Source: Candidatus Gastranaerophilales bacterium (GTDB lineage Bacteria > Cyanobacteriota > Vampirovibrionia > Gastranaerophilales > JANQFW01). From it: a stretch of DNA of 35,122 nucleotides. Below are positions 18,901 to 26,100 of the stretch, in pieces (within the stretch, counting starts at the first letter, position 1; every line of letters begins with the position of its first letter). Under the pieces are notes generated by a model. That model searched no databases, was not told the origin of the DNA, and saw only the letters and a program-made list of their open reading frames with translations. The DNA is taken from contig JANQHM010000286.1 of assembly GCA_028282645.1 (NCBI GenBank), forward strand, positions 1 through 35,122, written 5' to 3'. Both the position numbers and the translations under genes were made by a program.

Positions 18901-20225
18901 AATGGGATTTAGAAACCTGTAAACTTCTTAAAGAACAAAATATCTCAGATGACCCGAATATAACTTCATTAATTAGTAAGGACGGATTCTTTTACTTTTA
19001 TAGCAGTTTAGATAATAAAGCAAGACTTATCGATATTTTTACAAATAAAGAAGTCCAAAAATTTGATAATGAATATGATTTTATAAGTTCAACAGCTTTA
19101 AGCAAGGATAATAAATATTGTGCAACAGGCTCTGAAAACAAATTACTTAAAATATATTGCACACAAAGCGGAGAAACTTTAAATATACTTCAGGGGCATA
19201 ATAATTCCATAGAAAGTATTTGTTTTGATAATGAAAATAAATATGTTATAACAGGTTCTTCCGATAATACCGTAAAAATATGGGAGGTTCAAACGCTAAA
19301 TAAAGAGCAGGTTAAACCGATAAAGGGACATTCAAGCCTTGTTACCTGTGCAGTCTTCAGTACAGATAATAAATACATTGTCACGGGCTCGGATGATAGC
19401 ACTGCTATATTATGGGATGTTGAGTCAATCAAACCTATATATACCTTTGAAGGGCATGAAAAATCTGTTTATTGTTTAAATATAACAAGTAATAACTCTC
19501 AAGTCTTAACCGGATCTGATGATAATACAATAATATCTTGGTGTACAAAAACAGGTAAGAGCCTTAATGCATTTAAAGGCCACAATCAGTTAATAGAAGA
19601 TATTCAAATAAGTAAAGATAATAAATTTATTGTTTCAAGTTCACAAGATAAATCAGTTAAAATGTGGGATTTAGCATCCGGAAGCCTTATAAGGTCTTTT
19701 GAAAAGCATGATGATATTGTAAAAAGTGCAATAATCACAAATGATAATAAGTATATAATATCAGGGGCTTGGGATAGTAAAATTATTATTTGGAATACCG
19801 AAACCGGAAACGCTGAAGAAGTTCTGGAAGATCATACCGACTATATTACCAAAGTAATAATAAGTAATGACGGCAACTTTTTAGTTTCGTCTTCTTTAGA
19901 CGGTACCGTTAGAATATGGGATATTAATAAGGCATATTTGTATAAACTGCTTATTATAAAAGATGATCCGGTTTTTAGAATTTCTATAAGTAATGATAAT
20001 AGATATCTTATATTAGGCTCTTGGAATAATAGAATAAGAATATGGGATATCGAAAAAGGCAAACAGGTTGGTGAGTTTATAAGCTACTACCCTTGCCTAA
20101 CTTATAACTTTAGCAATAATGATAAGTCTGTACTTGCATTAAATGCTCCAGAGTTTTCAAACAGACCTAATTTATATAATTTAGAATTAGTAGGAATCGA
20201 CCAAATAAATACAGTATCTGTTTGA
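15969..20225 (+). CDS. STAND/NLR-like protein: degenerate phosphoesterase, NB-ARC-like ATPase, WD40 repeats
   Basis: 1418 residues in three parts. Residues 1-300 resemble a calcineurin-like metallophosphoesterase: GDIVYSG (51-57), VPGNHDVD (86-93) and LTHYP (216-220) are present, but the first DxH motif is GFC and the late GHxH is CSNC. Residues 355-690 form a STAND ATPase of NB-ARC type: Walker A GKCGVGKS (382-389), Walker B LLIIDD (459-464), sensor-like ILITTNN (491-497) and an LHG in place of MHD/LHD near 676. Residues 820-1418 hold about 14 WD40 repeats, enough for two seven-blade propellers. Such proteins usually sense a ligand with the repeats, oligomerise on ATP, and act through the head; in bacteria many are antiviral. 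The start is the ATG at 15969 with AGGA 8 nt ahead, not the TTG two codons earlier. It probably leads a transcript with the next two genes. Confidence 0.88.
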   Translation: MTELNILHIAGFCIKSLGSLNNNFLIESFLKDVKQWCLNNKKNINLICITGDIVYSGQKVEFELALSLINQLLKISNCKPENLFIVPGNHDVDRSKIDAFSIALKKYIVDEIKKDPDYFSTQILNKLSDYQVLLEKFDNYLYFINQLNNPKIFWSNDESPYYSVRKVINNLPLRIIGLNSVIMSDKNDEDGNILLGIQQFTDSLAKKNIDEKVIALTHYPIDTLPEYERNFLQAQMSKNSVILLNSENENYKDSKVRYINCSNCINFTAGALNSESTKNKFYNIITLNENGEPVNTEFRCFNEVFGWVKDKESIEIFNEIAELRKNIGYTQATASIQSDNWSNIKFVIPYEIPKNEISLDRRPQLELINNQLKENNILCLHGKCGVGKSRSAIEYAYSYKEHFPAGVYWINGSGNMLEEFFKLAFSLGLVDFNRDYNFEYKINCVLNVFKHLGNNPNYLLIIDDLTDFNKLYTQICSGYVTTVLSALEGSILITTNNKSDNCLKVNFLEINKISREESLQLLLKEFSFSKQEFEASYELTAMLEDNLLLLKTTGAYILNYCNENNALNIYFTEFKNKFFAGRPSIEALSPQELLEEKFRFIFDKVWNLFDDEFSKNALKYLAVSKHSKCVSINKIGMAIGIEFDNFDTLYRKLEDKVEAFYGLGLSEKIYGTEFRLHGVYQKFILEKITNIDEFKEYAAINFYKKLSDIDYLSNEILDTNIEKVLEYFEDAIKISPDNSEIKSKLQNLYWLISKEVLNIKKINSKSKTAKFNLIQLFRNIAFEFGYEHIVNQSDKLLLASNNLFIKQTNKINSFDKSFIATFLGHTAAVTCIEITNDNKFIVTGSRDKFIRVWDIETGKVIFLLKGHDDDINCLTISEDNNYIVSGADDHKVKVWNLHSGKLVKSFDAHSASITSVAISHDNELIISGSKDFTIKGWNVNKNKEVFSLDQNDEMISSVFINSDFNTITSVSTDNVLKQWDLETCKLLKEQNISDDPNITSLISKDGFFYFYSSLDNKARLIDIFTNKEVQKFDNEYDFISSTALSKDNKYCATGSENKLLKIYCTQSGETLNILQGHNNSIESICFDNENKYVITGSSDNTVKIWEVQTLNKEQVKPIKGHSSLVTCAVFSTDNKYIVTGSDDSTAILWDVESIKPIYTFEGHEKSVYCLNITSNNSQVLTGSDDNTIISWCTKTGKSLNAFKGHNQLIEDIQISKDNKFIVSSSQDKSVKMWDLASGSLIRSFEKHDDIVKSAIITNDNKYIISGAWDSKIIIWNTETGNAEEVLEDHTDYITKVIISNDGNFLVSSSLDGTVRIWDINKAYLYKLLIIKDDPVFRISISNDNRYLILGSWNNRIRIWDIEKGKQVGEFISYYPCLTYNFSNNDKSVLALNAPEFSNRPNLYNLELVGIDQINTVSV

Positions 20226-20270
20226 TTAAAATAAAATTAGTTCATCTAAAATAAAACTAGGAGTTAAAAA

Positions 20271-20630
20271 ATGCACACTATTTTAAAAATAATATTTATA
20301 TCTGTTATGCTTCTAAATACATTACCCTTGTTGGCAGATACTGTGGTAACAAAAGATGGAAAAGTATTAGAGGGCAAAATAATTCACTGTATAGGTAATC
20401 TTGTTAGCATAAAGACAAAAGACGGTATTATTCAACTGAATAGAGATTTGAATAAAGGGCAAGCAAGAGATGTTATAGAAATTGGCTATTTAAGATCCGT
20501 AAAAAAATTATCAGGAGAAGTAAAATATCTTGATCAAGTAGCTTTAGATCTTGATACATCAACAGGTGTAATAAAAATAAATCGAAGTAAAGTTAGAAGC
20601 ATCACGTTATCACATGAAAATAAATTATGA
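20271..20630 (+). CDS. Small exported protein with two SH3/Sm-like beta repeats, unknown
   Basis: 119 residues. Residues 1-22 are a signal peptide (ILKIIFISVMLLNTLPLLA). The mature protein has two similar beta-rich units: TVVTKDGKVLEGKIIHCIGN and onward to IQLNRDL, then a second with GEVKYLDQVALDLDTSTGVI to INRSKVRSI. Each reads like a small barrel of the kind seen in Sm/SH3-type folds, with the pattern DG-x-x-x-x-G-x-I. I recognise no named family. AGGAG lies 7 nt before the ATG. It sits 45 nt after the STAND gene and 43 nt before the GGDEF gene, all on the same strand. Confidence 0.78.
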   Translation: MHTILKIIFISVMLLNTLPLLADTVVTKDGKVLEGKIIHCIGNLVSIKTKDGIIQLNRDLNKGQARDVIEIGYLRSVKKLSGEVKYLDQVALDLDTSTGVIKINRSKVRSITLSHENKL

Positions 20631-20673
20631 CTTAATAGAATATAACTAATAAAATTGTACAAGGACGGTATTT

Positions 20674-21552
20674 ATGAAAAATATTATCATTTACAACGAA
20701 GCAGGGGATTCAAAGATAAAAGAAACTCTTGAACAAGTTGCTGAATATAACCTGGAAGTTAAAAAACCTGAATTTATCAAAGATATTCAAGCACCTAATG
20801 CTGATTTGGCCATTTTTGATCTCGACAAAGAAGGTACCAAAGATTTATTGGCGAGAAATAAAGTGCCGGTACCAACTTTAATAGTTTCTGACTGTATTAT
20901 CGAAAATTTACCGGTTAGAACAGAAGCTTTTGATTATATAATTACTCCAATTAAAGATGATGAGCTGTTGATTAGGGTGAGAAACCTTATTAAAATTAAA
21001 GAATTAAGAAATGAAATAAGAAGAGTTTCTACAACTGATTATTTAACCGGATTATATAACAGAACATATTTACATGAAAGGTTAGAAGCTGAATTATCTC
21101 GTTCAAAACGTTATAATGATTCATTATCATGTCTTTTACTGGATATTGATTTCTTTAAAGTTGTAAATGATATATATGGTTATGACTGGGGCGATGTGTT
21201 ATTAAAAGACATTACAGAAGTAATTAAGCGTCGTGCAAGAAAAGAAGATATTCTTACAAGATACGGTGATGAAGAATTCATAGTGCTTTTGCCAAATACC
21301 GATGAAGAAAGCGCATATCTTTTTGCAGATAGAATAAGAGTCGATATTGAGGAAATGGAATTTAAGCCTGACAATGAAGAAGAAAGACATCCGATTACAA
21401 TAAGCGGTGGTATAGCAAGTTATCCATTCCCTGCCGGCGAAGAAGAAACAGCACATACTATTATCAGATATGCGGAACATGCCCTATATACTGCAAAAAG
21501 TAGAGGTAAGAACAAGATAATCAAGTTTACCCAAATAAATTTAGAGGTGTAA
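20674..21552 (+). CDS. Receiver-like / GGDEF protein with altered GGDEF signature
   Basis: 292 residues. Residues 1-110 form a receiver-like fold with DLAIFDLDKEG around the expected phospho-site, but the conserved lysine near its end is replaced (IITPI instead of a KP motif), so it may be a pseudo-receiver. Residues 115-287 form a GGDEF domain opening DYLTGLYNR. The signature reads RYGDEEF (196-202): the second glycine of GGDEF is aspartate. The metal-binding LDIDFFK (156-162) and the I-site RKED (189-192) are intact, so the domain may bind c-di-GMP rather than make it. AAGGA precedes the ATG. It ends before a strong hairpin. Confidence 0.88.
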   Translation: MKNIIIYNEAGDSKIKETLEQVAEYNLEVKKPEFIKDIQAPNADLAIFDLDKEGTKDLLARNKVPVPTLIVSDCIIENLPVRTEAFDYIITPIKDDELLIRVRNLIKIKELRNEIRRVSTTDYLTGLYNRTYLHERLEAELSRSKRYNDSLSCLLLDIDFFKVVNDIYGYDWGDVLLKDITEVIKRRARKEDILTRYGDEEFIVLLPNTDEESAYLFADRIRVDIEEMEFKPDNEEERHPITISGGIASYPFPAGEEETAHTIIRYAEHALYTAKSRGKNKIIKFTQINLEV

Positions 21553-21580
21553 AGAAAAAAGAGCCCTGCGCTGTCCCATT

Positions 21581-21610
21581 AAAAAAAGAGGAATATTATC
21601 CCCTTTTTTT
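21581..21610. terminator. Bidirectional terminator between the convergent GGDEF and phoU genes
   Basis: AAAAAAAGAGG pairs with CCCCTTTTTTT around the loop AATATTAT, with one A-C mismatch. The T run serves the plus strand and the A run serves phoU on the minus strand. A wider pair CCCATTAA (21575-21582) / TTAATGGG (21645-21652) encloses it. Confidence 0.7.
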
Positions 21611-21700
21611 AGTGTGTTCGCCTGACATCGTTGGTGTAAGAGGAATTAATGGGTAGTCTCCTACTCGATTTTTTCTTTCAAATAAAAAATAAAATCTACT

Positions 21701-22366
21701 TTATCCGAAGATATTGCCTCTATGCCTTACTATATTACCTTCTATCATATAAATAACATCTTCGCAAATATTTGTCGCATGATCCGCAATTCGCTCTAAA
21801 CATCTGGAAGTGGATAATTGGCAGGTATAAAAGTCTGTTAACGCAACGTTAGAAGATATTCGGTTTTTTATTGTTGCGTACATTTGCCTGTGCATATCAT
21901 CAACCTCGTCATCTGATGCGCAAACATGGTAAGCAAGCTTAACATCCATATCCATCAATGCTTTTAATGTATTTTTGAGCATTGTTTTAACTTTCTGCGC
22001 CATACTCGGAAAATCAAAAGAAATAGCCTCGTTGCTATATTCAGCAAGTACAATAGCTCTTTCCGCAAGGTTAACGGCTAAGTCGCCTATTCTTTCAAGA
22101 TCGTTATTTAACTTTAAAACCGCAATAATAAATCTTAAGTCAATAGCTACAGGTTGATGTAAAGCAAGAATCTTTAAGCATTCTTCCTCAACCTCCACTT
22201 CTCTTTGGTCAATCTCTTTATCAGCTTCAATTATTTTTTTTGCAAGCTCTATATCTTTTTTCATAATTGACTCAACGGCGCATTCAACTCTTTTTTCTAT
22301 GATAGAACCAAGCTCCTGTATTTTTTTGCGTAAAGAATTTAACTCTCTTTCCATATGTCTTGGCAT
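21701..22366 (-). CDS. phoU: Phosphate transport system regulator PhoU
   Basis: Links Pst transport state to the PhoR/PhoB system and restrains phosphate uptake. With the ATG at 22366 (GGAGG 6 nt ahead) it has 221 residues, the family norm; a longer frame reaches back into pstB and is rejected. It opens MPRHMERELNSLRKKIQELG and contains the two three-helix PhoU repeats, with metal-binding-type motifs NNDLERIGDLAVNLAE and CLERIADHATNICEDV. It lies 10 nt after pstB, the last gene of the pst operon. Confidence 0.96.
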   Translation of the reverse strand: MPRHMERELNSLRKKIQELGSIIEKRVECAVESIMKKDIELAKKIIEADKEIDQREVEVEEECLKILALHQPVAIDLRFIIAVLKLNNDLERIGDLAVNLAERAIVLAEYSNEAISFDFPSMAQKVKTMLKNTLKALMDMDVKLAYHVCASDDEVDDMHRQMYATIKNRISSNVALTDFYTCQLSTSRCLERIADHATNICEDVIYMIEGNIVRHRGNIFG

Positions 22367-22376
22367 TTTATCCTCC

Positions 22377-23216
22377 TTATCCAAATCTACCGGTAATATA
22401 ATCTTCTGTTTGCTTTTTAGCAGGCATTGTAAATATTTTTTTTGTTTTATCAAATTCAACCAGATCACCCTCATAAAAGAAAGCGGTATAGTCTGATACC
22501 CTTGCAGCCTGTTGCATGCTATGTGTAACAATAACAATAGTATAATTTTCTTTTAGCTCACTTATCAAATCTTCAACTCTTGTAGTAGATTTAGGGTCAA
22601 GAGCAGATGCTGGTTCATCCATTAACAATATTTCAGGATCAATTGCAAGAGCTCTTGCTATGCATAGTCTTTGTTGCTGTCCGCCTGACAAGGCCAAAGC
22701 ATTGGAAGTTAGTCTGTCCTTTACTTCTTCCCATAAGCCTGCATTTTTTAAACTTTTTTCAACAATATCATCCAACTCGCTTTTATTTTTAATCCCATGG
22801 ATTCTTGGTCCGTATGCAACATTTTCAAATACTGATTTTGGGAAAGGATTAGAGCGTTGAAATACCATGCCTACTTTTTTTCTTAGCTCAACAAGGTTTA
22901 CTTTTTCAGCATAGATATCATTGCCGTCGATTAAAATGTCACCGTTATGACGAGTACCTTCTATAATATCATTCATTCTGTTTAATGTTCTTAAAAACGT
23001 TGATTTACCACAGCCAGAAGGTCCGATAAATGCTGTAACCTTTTTATCATAAATATTTAATGATATATCAAATAATACTTGCCTTATGCCATAAAAAAAA
23101 TTTAAATCTTTAACGCTAATTTTTATATTATTAGGCGTACATCCCTGGCCATCTTCAAATGAATCAGGGATATGTGTCTTGATCGCCGGTTCGTTATTTA
23201 AGGTATCTGAACTCAA
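22377..23216 (-). CDS. pstB: Phosphate ABC transporter ATP-binding protein
   Basis: Cytoplasmic ATPase of the high-affinity phosphate importer. About 279 residues with Walker [11 protein letters not shown]-loop [15 protein letters not shown] signature [15 protein letters not shown], Walker [12 protein letters not shown] and the switch [11 protein letters not shown]; the PFPKS insertion is typical of PstB. There is no ATG. I place the start at the TTG 23216, with GAGAGG 10 nt ahead; an in-frame TTG at 23234 would add six residues and has no clear Shine-Dalgarno. The first ~38 residues are variable and poorly conserved. About 70 nt separate it from pstA. Confidence 0.94.
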   Translation of the reverse strand: MSSDTLNNEPAIKTHIPDSFEDGQGCTPNNIKISVKDLNFFYGIRQVLFDISLNIYDKKVTAFIGPSGCGKSTFLRTLNRMNDIIEGTRHNGDILIDGNDIYAEKVNLVELRKKVGMVFQRSNPFPKSVFENVAYGPRIHGIKNKSELDDIVEKSLKNAGLWEEVKDRLTSNALALSGGQQQRLCIARALAIDPEILLMDEPASALDPKSTTRVEDLISELKENYTIVIVTHSMQQAARVSDYTAFFYEGDLVEFDKTKKIFTMPAKKQTEDYITGRFG

Positions 23217-23288
23217 TTTTCTGTTACCTCTCAAAATATTTCTTAATTAATTAATCTTACATTTTAATAAAACTAAACATAGTATATT

Positions 23289-24155
23289 TTACCACTTGTA
23301 TTTTTTTAGAAAATAACTTCTTAAAAATATTGCTACTATATTAATACCTAATACTAAACTGATAAGAACAAAAGCTGTTCCGTACTGTAGCGGCCTGACT
23401 TTATCCATTCCGGGGTGTTGAGTTGCTAAAACATATAAATGATAAGGTAACGCCATTACCTGATCAAATAAGGATCCCGGTAACCTCGGAAAGAAAAATG
23501 CTGCTGCGGTAAATAAAATCGGTGCTGTTTCTCCGGCCGCTCTACCTATACCTAAAATAGAACCTGTCAGCATTCCCGGTATTGCATATGGTAAAACATT
23601 TTTTCTGATAGTTTGCCATTTAGTTGCACCTAAGGCGTAACTGGCTTCTCTAAATTGTATAGGAACTGCTTTTAAAGCTTCTTCGCTTGATACAATAATA
23701 GTTGGCAGTATCATGCAAGCCAATGTTAAGCTTCCTGACAGTATTGATGTTCCAAATTGTAAAAATATTACAAATATACCAAGGCCAAACAATCCGAATA
23801 CAATAGAAGGAACTCCTGCCAGTGTAATAATCGCGAGTCTTGCTATATGGTTGAACCGGGATTGTTTTGCATATTCATTAAGGTATATGGCACTTGCCAT
23901 TCCTAAAGGTAGTGCTATGGCAATTGTAAGTAGTACAAGGTATAATGTCCCAACAATTGCAGGAAATATACCTCCTTCTGATCCGCCTCTACGCGGAAAA
24001 GTTGTTAAGAATTCCCAATTTATGGCTCCAATGCCGTTAACAATTATGTCTATAAGTATATATGCAATTATAAATACTACAAAGTATGCAGCCAGTCTGA
24101 TTAATCCGAATATAATAAGATCTTGTATTTTTGTTTTCATTATACCCCCCTTCAT
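23289..24155 (-). CDS. pstA: Phosphate ABC transporter permease PstA
   Basis: Inner-membrane permease that pairs with PstC. The 288 residues have six hydrophobic segments and the binding-protein-dependent transport signature EALKAVPIQFREASYALGATKWQ-type EAA loop (split here: EALKAVPIQF, REASYALGAT). GGIFPAIVGTLYLVLLTI is typical of PstA. The start ATG overlaps the pstC stop (ATGA) and has AGGAG about 9 nt ahead within pstC; a second ATG at codon 6 is also preceded by a G-rich run, so the exact start may be five codons shorter. Confidence 0.95.
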   Translation of the reverse strand: MKGGIMKTKIQDLIIFGLIRLAAYFVVFIIAYILIDIIVNGIGAINWEFLTTFPRRGGSEGGIFPAIVGTLYLVLLTIAIALPLGMASAIYLNEYAKQSRFNHIARLAIITLAGVPSIVFGLFGLGIFVIFLQFGTSILSGSLTLACMILPTIIVSSEEALKAVPIQFREASYALGATKWQTIRKNVLPYAIPGMLTGSILGIGRAAGETAPILFTAAAFFFPRLPGSLFDQVMALPYHLYVLATQHPGMDKVRPLQYGTAFVLISLVLGINIVAIFLRSYFLKKYKW

Positions 24156-25021
24156 ACCCCCCTTCTCCTAAGAACTTTTTGTGCAATCATGTTAAGCCCA
24201 AATGTTATTAAAAGAAGAATTATGCCTATACAAAACAATACTCTGTAGTGATCGCTTCCAAAGGGAACTTCGCCCATTTCTGCTGCAATTGTTGCTGTCA
24301 TTGTTCTGACAGAATCAAAAGGATTTGCCGTGATAATTGCAGCATTTCCGGTTACCATTAAAACTGTCATTGTTTCGCCGATAACACGCCCTATTCCTAA
24401 CATAACAGCAGCAATTATACCGGATAGTGCGTCAGGTACAACGACCCTCCAGATTGTTTGTAATTTTGAAGCTCCTAATGCTATAGAAGCCTGTTTATAT
24501 GATGTAGATACGCTTCTTATAGCATCATCAGAAATAGTTATAATTGTAGGAGTTGCCATCAGAGCAAGTAAAATGGCACCGTTAATAGCATTTAATCCTG
24601 ATTCTAAGCCGAATGTATTTTTTAAAATCGGTGATAGTACTATAATACCAAAAAAGCCGATAACAACTGAAGGTATACCGGCTAATAACTCTATAAGAGG
24701 CTTTAAAATTTCCTGTTCGGTTTTGGTGGCTATTTCTGACAAATAAACCGCACTCAGAACACCAAAAGGAACAGCAAATAAAATGGCAAGAAATGTTACT
24801 AAAAAAGAACCCGTAATTAAGGGCAACACTCCAAATTGTTCTTTTTCAAAAGACACAGGCACCCATTCCGTACCAAATAATTTAGCGACATTTTCGCTAA
24901 ATATAAAAGGAGCTGCCTCTTTGCCCAGGAATAAGAAAATTAATCCTACTACAACAATACTTGTTGTGGCTGCTCCTGTAAAAAATATTTTAATTGCTTT
25001 TTCTTTCCACATAACACTCAT
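24152..25021 (-). CDS. pstC: Phosphate ABC transporter permease PstC
   Basis: Inner-membrane permease of the Pst importer. 289 residues with six hydrophobic segments and the EAA-type cytoplasmic loop (AIRSVSTSYKQASIALGAS). PFGVLSAVYLSEIA and LLAGIPSVVIGFFG are typical of the family. It starts 8 nt after the pstS stop. I see no Shine-Dalgarno upstream, so it may rely on coupling to pstS translation. It overlaps pstA by 4 nt. Confidence 0.95.
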   Translation of the reverse strand: MSVMWKEKAIKIFFTGAATTSIVVVGLIFLFLGKEAAPFIFSENVAKLFGTEWVPVSFEKEQFGVLPLITGSFLVTFLAILFAVPFGVLSAVYLSEIATKTEQEILKPLIELLAGIPSVVIGFFGIIVLSPILKNTFGLESGLNAINGAILLALMATPTIITISDDAIRSVSTSYKQASIALGASKLQTIWRVVVPDALSGIIAAVMLGIGRVIGETMTVLMVTGNAAIITANPFDSVRTMTATIAAEMGEVPFGSDHYRVLFCIGIILLLITFGLNMIAQKVLRRRGV

Positions 25022-25029
25022 TTTTATTA

Positions 25030-25896
25030 TTAATTTATACTATTACTTATTTGCACAAAACCTTCGCTTTTAACCACTGATTGACCTTTTTCGCTAAGTA
25101 CATACTTTAAAAATTTTTTAGCTGATTCAGGTGCATTAATATTATAGTACATAAATAAAGGTCTGGAAATTGCATAACGGCCGTTTTTTACTGTTTCATC
25201 AGTAGGTAATATAGCTTTTGTTTTTTTATCAGCTTTTATTTTTATAATTTTTATTTTATTTTTAGCTTCTTTTACATATCCTAGTCCAACATAGCCTATA
25301 GCATCTTTAGATGCGGCTACTTCTGTAATTATTGAAGAAGTAGCAGGCATTAATTTTGCGGTTTTTGCAAAATCTTTTTTACCCAGAACTGTTTTTTGTA
25401 TAAAGCTGTAGGTTCCGGAACTGGATTCTCTTGATAATAAATTGAAAGGAGAATCATCTCCGCCTACTTCTTTCCAGCTTTTTACCTTACCCCTATAAAT
25501 ATTACTTAATTGATTCATTGTTAGCTCATTTACAGGATTTTTAGGATTTACTATAATTACTATTCCATCCCTGGCTATTGCTGTTTCCTTTATTGTAATA
25601 CCTTTTTTAGCTGCCAAATCAGTTTCTTTTGATTTTATTTTTCTTGAAGCATTGGCTATATCTGCAGTACCATTTAATAAAGCTGCAATCCCGGTACCTG
25701 TACCGCCTCCGGTTACAGAAACACTTGAGTCGGGATTATCTTTCATATAGCTTTCTGCAATTGAACTTGCCACATGAACTATTGTATCAGAGCCTTTTAT
25801 ATTAACATAGGCCGTTTCTTTTGACGGGCCGCAGGATGTTAAAAAAGGTGTAACACCTAACATTAATAATAAGGCTAAACAAGTCATCTTTTTCAT
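25030..25896 (-). CDS. pstS: Phosphate-binding lipoprotein PstS
   Basis: Substrate-binding component that captures phosphate outside the inner membrane. 288 residues with a lipoprotein signal peptide: basic start, hydrophobic core, and lipobox LTSC with C22 as the lipid-attached residue. The mature protein has the PBP-like phosphate site segments IKGSDTIVHVA, TGGGTGTGIAALLNGTADIANASR and LSRESSSGTYSFI. It leads the pstSCAB-phoU operon, divergent from the porin gene with about 200 nt between. Confidence 0.96.
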   Translation of the reverse strand: MKKMTCLALLLMLGVTPFLTSCGPSKETAYVNIKGSDTIVHVASSIAESYMKDNPDSSVSVTGGGTGTGIAALLNGTADIANASRKIKSKETDLAAKKGITIKETAIARDGIVIIVNPKNPVNELTMNQLSNIYRGKVKSWKEVGGDDSPFNLLSRESSSGTYSFIQKTVLGKKDFAKTAKLMPATSSIITEVAASKDAIGYVGLGYVKEAKNKIKIIKIKADKKTKAILPTDETVKNGRYAISRPLFMYYNINAPESAKKFLKYVLSEKGQSVVKSEGFVQISNSIN

Positions 25897-26011
25897 ATAT
25901 CTTCTTCCTCTAAACCTTTCCTTCCTATATATAATAATAAGATTACAATATTTTCAATATTAATAAGAAAATATTAATAAAATATTTGAAAAATTTAACT
26001 AAAAAACTTTA

Positions 26012-26040
26012 TTTACCTTAACAAAAGTTTATAATATAAT
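26012..26040 (+). promoter_or_regulatory. Candidate sigma-70 promoter of the porin gene
   Basis: TTTACC (26012-26017), a 17-nt spacer and a perfect TATAAT (26035-26040), about 60 nt upstream of the porin ATG. It lies in the divergent region shared with pstS. Confidence 0.5.
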
Positions 26041-26100
26041 CATTTTATTATTATTATGATATTCTTATCCTGTCTGGGTAAAAACTAAAAGGGGACAAAT

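Noticed and set aside
15969-21552. Calling the STAND operon a proven antiviral system
   Set aside because: No transposase, integrase, restriction or CRISPR genes surround it; architecture alone does not prove defence, so it is kept as an inference.
21553-21700. A known small RNA (4.5S, 6S) between the GGDEF and phoU genes
   Set aside because: I could not find the conserved 4.5S core or a 6S-like open bubble; the convergent terminator explains the hairpin.
21701-22537. Long phoU frame starting at 22537
   Set aside because: It reads through the pstB 3' end in another frame; the ATG at 22366 has GGAGG and gives the family length.
25897-26100. Pho box in the pstS/porin divergent region
   Set aside because: CTTAAC- and GTTAA-like words occur but not as regularly spaced direct repeats; AT-rich DNA gives such words by chance.
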